A stretch of 64,000 nt of DNA. It comes from Vibrio albus (GTDB lineage: Bacteria; Pseudomonadota; Gammaproteobacteria; Enterobacterales; Vibrionaceae). Numbering within the stretch: the stretch's first letter is position 1; each line of letters begins with the position of its first letter. Shown piece by piece: positions 56,233-64,000 of the stretch. The stretch is from positions 124,001-188,000 of the forward strand of contig NZ_QFWT01000002.1 of NCBI RefSeq assembly GCF_003144035.1, read 5' to 3'. Position numbers and translations under genes: made by a program. The notes under the pieces were generated by a model that did not search any database, was not told where the DNA came from, and was given only the letters and a program-made list of their open reading frames with translations.

Positions 56233-57534
56233 ATGGCAGATAAGATTGCGACCCTTCATATTGAAGGTAAAGCGCCTATCGAACTACCGATTTTACAGGG
56301 AACAATGGGGCCTGAAGTGATCGATGTTCGTCAACTGGGAGCAAATGGGTATTTCACCCTTGACCCAGGTTTTCTTGCCACTGCTTCTTGTGAGTCTCAG
56401 CTCACTTATATCGATGGTAATAAAGGGATTCTTCTGCATCGTGGTTATCCAATCGATCAGTTGGCAAACAATGCCGACTATCTGGAAGTGTGTTATATCC
56501 TTCTTTACGGAGAAGCACCTAACCGTAAAGAATACGAAGACTTTAAAACCATCGTCACCCGTCATACCATGGTGCATGAGCAAATTGCCAGCTTCTTCCA
56601 TGGCTTCCGTCGTGACGCACACCCAATGGCCATTATGTGTGGGGTAGTCGGCGCATTAGCTGCGTTCTATCACGATTCACTGGATATCAATAATGACAGC
56701 CACCGGGAAATTGCGGCATTCCGTCTTATGTCCAAAATGCCAACACTTGCCGCGATGTGTTACAAGTACTCGGTTGGACAGCCATTTATCTACCCAAGGA
56801 ATGATCTGAGCTACGCAGAAAACTTCCTGCACATGATGTTTGCTACGCCGTGTGAGGAATACGAAGTTAATCCTGTTCTTGCCCGGGCAATGGACAAGGT
56901 GTTCACACTGCATGCTGACCATGAACAAAACGCTTCTACTTCGACTGTGCGACTTGCAGGTTCATCGGGTGCGAACCCATTTGCCTGTATTGCAGCGGGT
57001 ATTGCCTCTTTGTGGGGCCCAGCTCACGGTGGTGCAAACGAAGCCTGTCTGCGTATGCTGGAAGAAATCGGCAGCGTAGAGAGAATTCCTGAGTTTATCG
57101 CCCGTGCGAAAGATAAAGATGACCCGTTCCGCCTGATGGGCTTTGGTCACCGGGTATACAAAAACTATGACCCGCGTGCCACCGTTATGCGTCAGGCATG
57201 TCATGATGTACTGAAAGAGCTGGATATTGAAGATCCGCTACTGGATGTGGCAATGGAGCTGGAACGCATCGCCTTGTCTGATGATTACTTTGTTGAGAAG
57301 AAACTGTACCCGAACGTGGATTTCTATTCAGGTATCATTCTTAAAGCTGTCGGTATTCCGGTCACCATGTTTACGGTAATCTTTGCTCTGTCCCGTACTA
57401 TCGGCTGGATCGCACACTGGAACGAGATGCACAGCAGTCCGGATAGCCGTATTGGTCGCCCTCGTCAGCTGTATCAAGGTTATGCTCAGCGTGACTTTAA
57501 ACCTCTGCACGAAAGAGAAGAAGAGAGTAAATAA
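56233..57534 (+). CDS. gltA: Citrate synthase
   Basis: GltA condenses oxaloacetate and acetyl-CoA. The 433-residue type II enzyme (NADH-regulated hexamer class by similarity) has [20 protein letters not shown] then PAHGGANEA, and [15 protein letters not shown] with the catalytic histidines; the aspartate lies near the [12 protein letters not shown] block. ATG 56233 has AAGGAG 7 nt upstream; the frame extends to 56209. It is divergent from sucA rather than from sdhC. Confidence 0.97.
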   Translation: MADKIATLHIEGKAPIELPILQGTMGPEVIDVRQLGANGYFTLDPGFLATASCESQLTYIDGNKGILLHRGYPIDQLANNADYLEVCYILLYGEAPNRKEYEDFKTIVTRHTMVHEQIASFFHGFRRDAHPMAIMCGVVGALAAFYHDSLDINNDSHREIAAFRLMSKMPTLAAMCYKYSVGQPFIYPRNDLSYAENFLHMMFATPCEEYEVNPVLARAMDKVFTLHADHEQNASTSTVRLAGSSGANPFACIAAGIASLWGPAHGGANEACLRMLEEIGSVERIPEFIARAKDKDDPFRLMGFGHRVYKNYDPRATVMRQACHDVLKELDIEDPLLDVAMELERIALSDDYFVEKKLYPNVDFYSGIILKAVGIPVTMFTVIFALSRTIGWIAHWNEMHSSPDSRIGRPRQLYQGYAQRDFKPLHEREEESK

Positions 57535-57546
57535 CTTTTTGTCTAC

Positions 57547-57581
57547 GAAAAAGCCCGCTGATCATTCAGCGGGCTTTTTTA
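57547..57581 (+). terminator. Intrinsic terminator of gltA
   Basis: Stem AAAAGCCCGCTGA / TCAGCGGGCTTTT, loop TCAT, followed by more T. Confidence 0.9.
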
Positions 57582-57656
57582 TTTCAATGTTTCCATTCCC
57601 GTCATTTCCATATTCCTTAGTAGAAACAAATACATGTAACTCTTAGACAGAATATG

Positions 57657-57682
57657 CGTTCCCACGCAGGAGCATGGGAACG
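57657..57682 (-). terminator. Hairpin downstream of glyA
   Basis: CGTTCCCA / TGGGAACG with a 10-nt loop, 20 bp past the glyA stop. No T run follows, so it may mark the mRNA 3' end only with help. Confidence 0.4.
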
Positions 57683-57701
57683 AAAGGATTGAGCAGAAAA
57701 C

Positions 57702-58952
57702 TTATGCGTAAACTGGAAGACGCTTACAGATGTCCAGTACCTTGGCTTTGGTCGCTTCGATTACTGACTCATCATTAATGTTGTCCAGAACGTCACACAT
57801 CCAGCCAGCCAGAGCTTTCGCATCTTCTACTGTGAAGCCACGACGAGTGATCGCCGGAGTACCCACACGGATACCTGAAGTCACAAATGGGCTGCGAGGG
57901 TCGTTTGGTACTGAGTTTTTGTTTACAGTGATGTTCGCTGCACCCAGTGCTGCATCCGCCTCTTTACCTGTGATGTCTTTGTCAATCAGGTCAACTAGGA
58001 ACAGGTGGTTTTCTGTAGAGCCAGAAACGATTTTGTAACCACGAGCAATAAATTCTGCAACCATTGCTTTAGCGTTAACCACAACTTGCTGCTGATAGGC
58101 TTTGAACTCAGGTTCCATCGCTTCTTTAAATGCTACGGCTTTACCTGCAATAACGTGCATCAGAGGACCACCCTGACCACCTGGGAATACCGCTGAGTTC
58201 AGCTTCTTATACATGTCTTCGCCAGCGTTAGACAGGATCAGACCACCGCGAGGACCAGCCAGTGTTTTGTGCGTTGTTGTAGTAACAACGTGTGCGTGTG
58301 GCAGTGGAGTCGGGTAAACACCAGCAGCGATCAGACCAGCAACGTGTGCCATGTCAACAAACAGGTAAGCATCAACTTTATCCGCAATCTCACGCATGCG
58401 AGCCCAGTCAACAACCTGAGAATACGCAGAGAAACCACCGATGATCATCTTAGGCTTATGCTCAAGAGCCAGTGCTTCCATTTCTTCGTAGTTGATTTGG
58501 CCGTTATCGTCGATACCGTAAGGGATAACGTTATAGTGCTTACCAGAGAAGTTTACTGGTGAACCGTGAGTAAGGTGACCACCGTGTGCCAGGCTCATTC
58601 CCAGTACTGTGTCGCCTGGATTTAGCAGAGCCATATAAACTGCGCTGTTGGCCTGAGAGCCAGAGTGAGGCTGTACATTTGCGTATTCACACTCAAATAG
58701 TTTGCATGCACGGTCAATCGCCAGAGATTCTGCTTTATCTACATATTCACAGCCGCCATAGTAACGCTTGCCTGGGTAGCCTTCTGCATACTTGTTAGTT
58801 AGCTGAGAACCCTGAGCTTCCATAACTCGTGGGCTGGTGTAGTTTTCTGAAGCGATTAGCTCAATATGCTCTTCCTGACGAAGAGTTTCTTCTTGGATTG
58901 CAGCATATAGCTCTGCATCGTAATCAGCGATGTTCATGTCGCGCTTTAGCAT
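57702..58952 (-). CDS. glyA: Serine hydroxymethyltransferase
   Basis: GlyA interconverts serine and glycine, making 5,10-methylene-THF, the substrate of FolD. The 416-residue PLP enzyme has [16 protein letters not shown] and the PLP-lysine in [19 protein letters not shown] 58952 with AGGAG 6 nt upstream gives [20 protein letters not shown], collinear with E. coli GlyA (417 residues); the frame is open to 59051. A PurR-type box lies 56-71 bp upstream. Confidence 0.97.
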   Translation of the reverse strand: MLKRDMNIADYDAELYAAIQEETLRQEEHIELIASENYTSPRVMEAQGSQLTNKYAEGYPGKRYYGGCEYVDKAESLAIDRACKLFECEYANVQPHSGSQANSAVYMALLNPGDTVLGMSLAHGGHLTHGSPVNFSGKHYNVIPYGIDDNGQINYEEMEALALEHKPKMIIGGFSAYSQVVDWARMREIADKVDAYLFVDMAHVAGLIAAGVYPTPLPHAHVVTTTTHKTLAGPRGGLILSNAGEDMYKKLNSAVFPGGQGGPLMHVIAGKAVAFKEAMEPEFKAYQQQVVVNAKAMVAEFIARGYKIVSGSTENHLFLVDLIDKDITGKEADAALGAANITVNKNSVPNDPRSPFVTSGIRVGTPAITRRGFTVEDAKALAGWMCDVLDNINDESVIEATKAKVLDICKRLPVYA

Positions 58953-59317
58953 CTGTATCTCCTGACTCAGATATTCACAAAGTTCCGAAAAAGTACATAA
59001 AGTCCGAAAGCAAACGTTTCCGTCACCTTTATAGGTGGCGCTAGTGTACAAAAATCACCGTAATCAAGAAAGATAAAGTTTCAATTTCTTTATGCACAAT
59101 TTTCATGTTCGGGTTGAAAAAGACTCATGTCCTGCATGGGTATAAATCTAGCTTACAGGTGAATAATGTCCAATCAATTCCCCTGTAAACTCTACGGCTT
59201 TACACAGCGTAAAAAGCCGATTACATACCGTTGCCTTAAATTTTCATCCCAACCTACCGAAATTAAACGTTTTTATCTAGTATTCTCGCCATTCTCTACA
59301 AGAAAATTTTTAAATAG
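58953..59317. other. Divergent regulatory region between glyA and the YitT-family gene
   Basis: Contains the glyA leader and PurR-type box on the left and the promoter of the YitT gene on the right. An open frame from 59166 overlaps the YitT gene out of frame and is not called. No riboswitch-like structure was recognised. Confidence 0.45.
59008..59023 (-). promoter_or_regulatory. PurR-type operator upstream of glyA
   Basis: AAGCAAACGTTTCCGT matches the PurR consensus ANGCAANCGNTTNCNT at every fixed position. glyA is a known PurR target in E. coli. Confidence 0.7.
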
Positions 59318-59917
59318 ATGGAAAAACACTCAGTTAAAGAAGATTGGATCGCCATTCTTACCGGAACTTTTATTACGGCTCAGGGTTTATTCTTCCTACA
59401 GTCGGCGCAACTGCTGACCGGAGGAACCGCCGGGCTGGCATTACTCTTAGCGCAACTTATGCCGCTTTCTTTCGGTGTATTGTATTTTCTGGTCAATTGT
59501 CCGTTTTATATTCTGGGGTGGCTGCGGTTCGGTAAAATGTTTGCTATCAGAAGTATCGTATCCGGTGCAATGGTGTCGGTATTTACCGATCATCTTGATC
59601 TGGTGATCCACCTTGATGTGGTCAACGACCTATACTGTGCTGTCGTCGGTGGAACGCTCATGGGGCTGGGTATGCTGATCCTGTTCCGTCATCGTTCCAG
59701 CTTAGGCGGATTCAATGTTATGTGTCTGGTGATTCAGGATAAATGGGGCATCTCTGTCGGCAAAACCCAGGTGCTTATCGACTGCGTCATCGTGATTGCC
59801 TCATTCTTTTTTGTGACGCCCTGGGTGGTTGCTCTGTCGGTCACGGGGGCCGCCATCATCAATTTGGTGCTGGGGATGAACCATAAACCCAGCCGGTATA
59901 TTGTGAGTTACGGCTAA
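59318..59917 (+). CDS. YitT family membrane protein
   Basis: A 199-residue inner-membrane protein with five to six hydrophobic helices, of the YitT/DUF161 family: LTGGTAGLALLLAQ, FLVNCPFYILGWLRFGKMFA and LGGFNVMCLVIQDKWGISVG. It lacks the C-terminal DUF2179 domain of Bacillus YitT. Substrate unknown; it is transcribed alone. Confidence 0.85.
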   Translation: MEKHSVKEDWIAILTGTFITAQGLFFLQSAQLLTGGTAGLALLLAQLMPLSFGVLYFLVNCPFYILGWLRFGKMFAIRSIVSGAMVSVFTDHLDLVIHLDVVNDLYCAVVGGTLMGLGMLILFRHRSSLGGFNVMCLVIQDKWGISVGKTQVLIDCVIVIASFFFVTPWVVALSVTGAAIINLVLGMNHKPSRYIVSYG

Positions 59918-59945
59918 ACGCCGGTCAGTTGAATCCATGTAAAAT

Positions 59946-59964
59946 AGGGAGGCTTAGCCTCCCT
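59946..59964. terminator. Hairpin between the YitT and lipoprotein genes
   Basis: AGGGAGGC / GCCTCCCT with loop TTA; ATTTT follows on the minus strand, TTG on the plus. A compact terminator shared by this convergent pair. Confidence 0.65.
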
Positions 59965-59975
59965 TGTATAAGGTA

Positions 59976-61688
59976 TTACCAACTTTCCTCAAGCTGGAAG
60001 GTAATACAACTGCCATCAACTGAACTCCAGCCATAATCATTCCAGACACAGAAGGTCACTTGTTGATAAGCACGTTCACCAAAGCGGTGCTGATATATCT
60101 CGCCTGAGAACATTTTATTATAAGGCCCACCAACAGCCGTATAAAAAGCAGAGCTATTGTAAGGATTGCTGTCCCTGAACACTGACTCTGATGCATCAAA
60201 GGTAATAAGATCACCTGGGCGTAAATCTATAATCTGAACCAGTGAAGACTCTTCCCCACGATATACCACACCATTAACCGAAACCACCGCTAAAGGCGCA
60301 TCATTGCGATCTCCCCTAACATATATAGTTTGCTCTTCAGGCAAACTCGTCATGCCGTTTCCCCAGTACGTATCATTGTATCCGGCATTTTTTGCACGAG
60401 CTTTGATTTCCCAGTCGCTGGTTACTTCAGGCAGGTCAATATCAATCTCATCACTCAAGGTCTGTAGATGGCCAACAAGGATGTTAGCGTAGCTTTTATC
60501 ACGAATTTCCCACAGATAAACAGGATCCCGTCGCACACTATCACTTGTTAGCTTAGCTTGCAGTGTCATAGTCTCTCCAACCGTCTTTCTCGGTGAAAAG
60601 CCCCAGATTTCTAAATTCGGTGCTTCGAGCGCATTACTTTTTAGTACTGATGTTTTCACCCACCAGGTGTCATCTTCACATTTATTGAGAGCGTAACACC
60701 ACTGAAAACGGAGATCCCCGTATTGAGGGTACTTAAATCGCAATACCGGTTTGCTGCCATCAATTCCGGCATAAGCCAGAAAACTATACAACGGACTTTT
60801 TAACAATGACCAGTAGCCCGACTGACTATAATTAGTCGCATCAAGTTCAATACACTGATTAGGCCCCACTTCAATAGGCTTCTGATTACTGCCGCTCGCT
60901 GGCGTAATTTTCATACTGTTTTCCGCAGTACACTTAGGCAGGGTAGCTGTCCCCTGCACCGTCAGCCTGAGCATCTTCTTAACCACATTACCGTTATCTG
61001 CCAGCGTGACAGCAACTTCCTCTACAGCAGTATCACCAGTCATCAGGTAATCGTAGCCACCCAGTGGCTCATACGTTAACTGCTGACGGGTTTTATCCAC
61101 GATTAAACGCCCTCGCTTAGGCTGCCGGATATCAATAAATTTCAGCGGTAAACCGGTAAAATCGGCAACGGAAAAAGTAACTTTCGTCTCTTTGTCCGTG
61201 GAAGCTTCTACCCAAACCTTATCAATCACATTCACGATGATATTGATGCAGTAACCATGACCTTCCGGGCTGGCAGGGTTATATTTTGCCTTATCCTTGC
61301 AACCAACCAGGGTATATTCCCCTGCGCTCTGCCCTTTAAAGTCATACTCTGCTCCCTTACTGCTAGAAATAATAGCCTGAGCGGAATCTTTTACCGAAGA
61401 GTCAATTAACTCCCAGGTATGCTCTTCGGGCGCAATATCATTGAACCCATAGGCAGTAAAATTCGTGGTTTCATCGGTAAATACATACAGTTCCTGAGCA
61501 CTTCCATTCGGGACAGGATGATAAACCGACCGCCCCGCAGAGATAGAATAAGAATTTGTTTCAACCGCTACTGATTGAGTAGCGTTAATTTCCGTCCCAC
61601 CACTATTCGCGTTTTTCTTCTCATCACTACCTGAGCCACCACACGCAGTCACGAATAAAGCCAAACATAAAACAAAGAGCCTACACAT
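59976..61688 (-). CDS. Lipoprotein of unknown function
   Basis: A 570-residue lipoprotein: signal peptide LFVLCLALFVTAC with the lipobox cysteine at about residue 16, then a Gly/Ser/Asn linker. The residue after Cys is Gly, so sorting to the outer membrane is likely. The rest is beta-rich with several Ig- or PKD-like stretches (TFDASESVF, YLWEIRD) and paired cysteines (about 260-340). I recognise no defined family. AAAGGAAAAA precedes the ATG. It is transcribed alone. A surface or envelope role is a guess. Confidence 0.75.
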   Translation of the reverse strand: MCRLFVLCLALFVTACGGSGSDEKKNANSGGTEINATQSVAVETNSYSISAGRSVYHPVPNGSAQELYVFTDETTNFTAYGFNDIAPEEHTWELIDSSVKDSAQAIISSSKGAEYDFKGQSAGEYTLVGCKDKAKYNPASPEGHGYCINIIVNVIDKVWVEASTDKETKVTFSVADFTGLPLKFIDIRQPKRGRLIVDKTRQQLTYEPLGGYDYLMTGDTAVEEVAVTLADNGNVVKKMLRLTVQGTATLPKCTAENSMKITPASGSNQKPIEVGPNQCIELDATNYSQSGYWSLLKSPLYSFLAYAGIDGSKPVLRFKYPQYGDLRFQWCYALNKCEDDTWWVKTSVLKSNALEAPNLEIWGFSPRKTVGETMTLQAKLTSDSVRRDPVYLWEIRDKSYANILVGHLQTLSDEIDIDLPEVTSDWEIKARAKNAGYNDTYWGNGMTSLPEEQTIYVRGDRNDAPLAVVSVNGVVYRGEESSLVQIIDLRPGDLITFDASESVFRDSNPYNSSAFYTAVGGPYNKMFSGEIYQHRFGERAYQQVTFCVWNDYGWSSVDGSCITFQLEESW

Positions 61689-61879
61689 TATTTTTCCTTT
61701 ATTGAGACATAAAGTTAATTTTGGGACGGGAAATGTAAGCGGTGAACACTAGATACGCAACAAGCTCAATAAGACAGGTTATGGTTTGGATACGAAATGG
61801 ATTAATTATGCGAGTCATTCGCAACTATGCTGTAATTTACTTTACAATCGGTTACATAACGCAAAACACCGATACACAC

Positions 61880-61909
61880 AAAAATGCGGGCTTACAATCT
61901 AAACCCGCT
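61880..61909 (-). terminator. Intrinsic terminator of treC
   Basis: On the minus strand GCGGGTTT / AAGCCCGC (one wobble pair) with a 7-nt loop is followed by ATTTTTG, 45 bp after the treC stop. Confidence 0.7.
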
Positions 61910-61953
61910 TATCAGTGCCTTAACGACCATAAGTTCACTCAAAGTGAAGAAGA

Positions 61954-63624
61954 TCAGCACTCCTCTATCAGATAAATCCGAGTCTCATAAGGTCTCAGAC
62001 TTAATGTATTGCCAGATTCAGCAACGTCATAGTTAGACAGCAGACACTGAGCTTTTTCCATCGAAAATGTCGGCGGGACAGAATACTCAACCTCTTCGCT
62101 ATAATAGTTATTCAGGCACAGCAGAGTCTGCTTTTCGTCTCTTCGGGCATAACAGAACAGCTGCTTATGCTCCGGCAGCAAATCAATATACTCGCCACTC
62201 GTAATCACCGGGATCGCTTTACGCAGCTGAATCAGCTTCTGGTAGAAATAAAACACGGAATCCGGGTCATCCACGGCATGTGCTGCATTAATTTCCGGAT
62301 AATTACGTGCCACTTCCAGCCATGGCTGTCCCTGAGTGAAACCGGCATGTTCTTCGGTATTCCACTGCATCGGTGTGCGGGAGTTGTCTCTGGATTTCTG
62401 AGCCAGAATCGCCAACATGTCTTCTTTACTTACACCATCATGGTTAACCATAATGTCGTACATATTGGTGCTTTCTACATCCCGGTACTGACTGATATCC
62501 GTGTAGTGAGGGTTGGTCATGCCAATCTCTTCACCCTGATAGATATAAGGTGTGCCCTGCATCATATGTACAGAAGCTGCCAGCATCTTCGCGGATTCTA
62601 CCCGGTACTGTTGATCATCCCCCAAACGACTGACCACCCGAGGCTGATCATGGTTACACCAGAACAGAGCCCCCCAGCCTTTGCCATTCAGACCGGTTTG
62701 CCATTTATTAAAAATCTGCTTAAGCTGGATAAAGTCAAACGGTGCTTTGGTCCATTTTTCACCGTTAGAATAATCCACTTTCAGGTGATGAAAGTTAAAC
62801 ACCATCGACAGCTCTTTGCCATCATTGGCCGAATACTGCTGACAATGCTCCAGCGTGGTTGACGACATCTCACCGACGGTCACTGAGCCGTATTTCTGGA
62901 ATACCGCTTCACTGATCTCCTGCAGATACTCATGCACTCTTGGTCCATCGGTATAAAAACGGCGGCCATCGCCACTCTCGTCATCAGTAAAATCCTGCTG
63001 TTTAGAAATCAGATTAATCACATCCAGACGGAAACCATCCACGCCCTTTTCTGCCCAGAAATCAATGATGTGCTTAACTTCTTCCCTAACCTGCGGGTTT
63101 TCCCAGTTCAGATCCGCCTGCTCTTTGGCAAACAGATGCAGGTAATACTGATTGGTGGCCTCATCCAGTTCCCAGGCATTACCGCCAAACTTGGATGCCC
63201 AGTTATTCGGCTCGCGACCATCCACAGGATCTTTCCAGATATAGTAGTCACGGTACGGGCTGTTTTTGTCACCCAGTGCTGACTGAAACCATTTGTGTGC
63301 CGTTGACGTATGGTTGACCACGATATCCATGATAATGCGGATACCATTCTGGTGTGCTTTCTCCAACAACTCATCGAAATCGGCCATGGTACCGAAATCC
63401 GGATTAATCGCATAGTAATCGGAAATATCGTAGCCATTATCTACCATTGGTGATTCATACACCGGCGTTAGCCAGATAGCATCAGTCCCCAGTAACTTAA
63501 GATAACCCAGTTTAGAAATAATACCCTGGATATCACCGGTACCTTTACTGCCACTATCACAAAAACTTTTCGGGTAAATTTGGTATATGGTCGCGGTGCG
63601 CCACCACTCGGTTTGTACTGACAT
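61954..63624 (-). CDS. treC: Alpha,alpha-phosphotrehalase
   Basis: TreC hydrolyses trehalose-6-phosphate, the product of PTS uptake, to glucose and glucose-6-phosphate. The 556-residue GH13 enzyme starts WWRTATIYQIYPKSFCDSG and has IVVNHTSTAHKW, GFRLDVINLI with the nucleophile Asp, TVGEMSSTT with the acid Glu, and CNHDQPRVVSRLG. Start at ATG 63624 (MSVQTEWW); a GTG at 63636 would add four residues. It lies downstream of treB in one operon. Confidence 0.95.
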   Translation of the reverse strand: MSVQTEWWRTATIYQIYPKSFCDSGSKGTGDIQGIISKLGYLKLLGTDAIWLTPVYESPMVDNGYDISDYYAINPDFGTMADFDELLEKAHQNGIRIIMDIVVNHTSTAHKWFQSALGDKNSPYRDYYIWKDPVDGREPNNWASKFGGNAWELDEATNQYYLHLFAKEQADLNWENPQVREEVKHIIDFWAEKGVDGFRLDVINLISKQQDFTDDESGDGRRFYTDGPRVHEYLQEISEAVFQKYGSVTVGEMSSTTLEHCQQYSANDGKELSMVFNFHHLKVDYSNGEKWTKAPFDFIQLKQIFNKWQTGLNGKGWGALFWCNHDQPRVVSRLGDDQQYRVESAKMLAASVHMMQGTPYIYQGEEIGMTNPHYTDISQYRDVESTNMYDIMVNHDGVSKEDMLAILAQKSRDNSRTPMQWNTEEHAGFTQGQPWLEVARNYPEINAAHAVDDPDSVFYFYQKLIQLRKAIPVITSGEYIDLLPEHKQLFCYARRDEKQTLLCLNNYYSEEVEYSVPPTFSMEKAQCLLSNYDVAESGNTLSLRPYETRIYLIEEC

Positions 63625-63661
63625 CTTTTTACTCACTTACAAAATAATAAAAGGAAAATAG

Positions 63662-63686
63662 AGAGTGGCTGTCAGGCAGCCACTCT
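63662..63686 (-). other. Intercistronic stem-loop between treB and treC
   Basis: A perfect 10-bp stem AGAGTGGCTG / CAGCCACTCT with a 5-nt loop, followed on the minus strand by CTATTTTCC. Probably a partial terminator or mRNA stabiliser favouring treB over treC. Confidence 0.55.
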
Positions 63687-63694
63687 GGGGGGAG

Positions 63695-64000
63695 TTACGC
63701 ACTCGCGACTTCAAGGTCGCCTTTCGACTTTGCGCGTTTATAGAAGAAAAGAGTCAGTGCGGCAGGAAGCAATATCGCAACCAGCATCGCAATGGAGTAC
63801 ACCACCCAGTACTGAGGCTGAATAGACAGAATACCCGGCAGACCACCCACACCGATACCGTTGGCCATCACACCAGCACTACCACAGATACCGGCTGCAA
63901 CAGCAGAACCAATCATGGCGCATAGCATAGGGAATTTGTATTTCAGGTTAATACCGTACATCGCCGGTTCAGTCACACCAAGGTAAGCAGAAATAGCTGC
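63695..64000 (-). CDS. treB: PTS trehalose transporter EIIBC component (5' end outside window)
   Basis: The C-terminal 101 residues of an EIIC permease domain of the glucose/sucrose-trehalose class. It contains AISAYLGVTEPAMYGINLKY with the conserved TEP motif, then FPMLCAMIGSAVAAG and a last membrane segment before the basic tail FFYKRAKSKGD. The frame is open to the window edge. Trehalose specificity follows from the adjacent treC. Confidence 0.9.
   Translation of the reverse strand, partial: AAISAYLGVTEPAMYGINLKYKFPMLCAMIGSAVAAGICGSAGVMANGIGVGGLPGILSIQPQYWVVYSIAMLVAILLPAALTLFFYKRAKSKGDLEVASA

Noticed and set aside
57600..57700. Possible intrinsic terminator of glyA
   Set aside because: The hairpin at 57657-57682 lacks a T run, so I list it only at low confidence and do not claim an intrinsic terminator.
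58953..59160. Glycine riboswitch in the glyA leader
   Set aside because: I could not find the conserved paired aptamer elements. The PurR-type box explains regulation better.
59166..59417. 83-codon open frame upstream of the YitT-family gene
   Set aside because: It overlaps the YitT gene in another frame, and its translation looks like noise.

Overview
The window is 64 kb of a Gammaproteobacterial chromosome, almost certainly Vibrionaceae. Pointers to that family are the TonB2-ExbB2-ExbD2-TtpC gene set, the sodium-motor flagellar gene motY beside rnt, a MarR regulator of the CosR type beside osmolyte transporters, a VF530-family gene, and the fadIJ / ECF sigma / DUF3379 / fadL cluster. Most of it is ordinary core genome with short intergenic gaps, many convergent pairs sharing bidirectional terminators, and one tRNA (Arg, anticodon TCT). 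No rRNA, integrase, transposase or CRISPR array was seen.

Layout. 1-1143: end of a FecDE-type iron(III) uptake operon. 1343-2372: a CooA-like haem CO sensor followed by a CowN-like gene (protection of nitrogenase from CO), separated by a perfect palindrome in class II activator position; this is the most striking find and suggests the host fixes nitrogen. 2485-4278: secreted protein with calcium-binding repeats. 4620-9649: yibL, tRNA-Arg, folD, a MltB-family lytic transglycosylase, ycgL, minCDE. 9733-15856: osmoprotection block (BCCT carrier, cosR-like regulator, proXWV). 15956-19533: yfcL, aroC, prmB, smrB, sixA. 19839-25007: an insulinase-family peptidase, then less conserved genes (periplasmic protein, an orphan gene between two imperfect repeats, a DUF2789 gene). 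25135-34674: fatty-acid block (fadJ, fadI, a candidate small RNA, ECF sigma and partner, FadL porin, rnd, fadD). 34826-44080: tsaB, yoaA, purU, motY, rnt, a Na+/H+ antiporter, grxD, sodB, VF530. 44216-49123: TonB2 energy-transduction operon. 49308-57534: 2-oxoglutarate dehydrogenase and succinyl-CoA synthetase (sucABCD) divergent from gltA. 57702-64000: glyA, a YitT membrane protein, an orphan lipoprotein, treC and the end of treB.

A second notable result is an absence. Between gltA and sucA, where vibrios and enterobacteria normally carry sdhCDAB, there are only about 640 bp. They contain a short reading frame that still reads as two fragments of SdhB, the succinate dehydrogenase iron-sulfur subunit. 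The sdh operon appears to have been deleted at this locus, leaving a scar; whether another succinate dehydrogenase or a fumarate reductase replaces it cannot be judged from this window.

Several regulatory links can be read directly: PurR-type boxes before folD and glyA (one-carbon metabolism), a FadR-type box before the FadL porin gene, a Fur-like box before the TonB2 operon, and inverted repeats before the osmolyte transporters. Many start codons are GTG or TTG supported by good ribosome-binding sites, so several genes begin downstream of the longest possible open frame.
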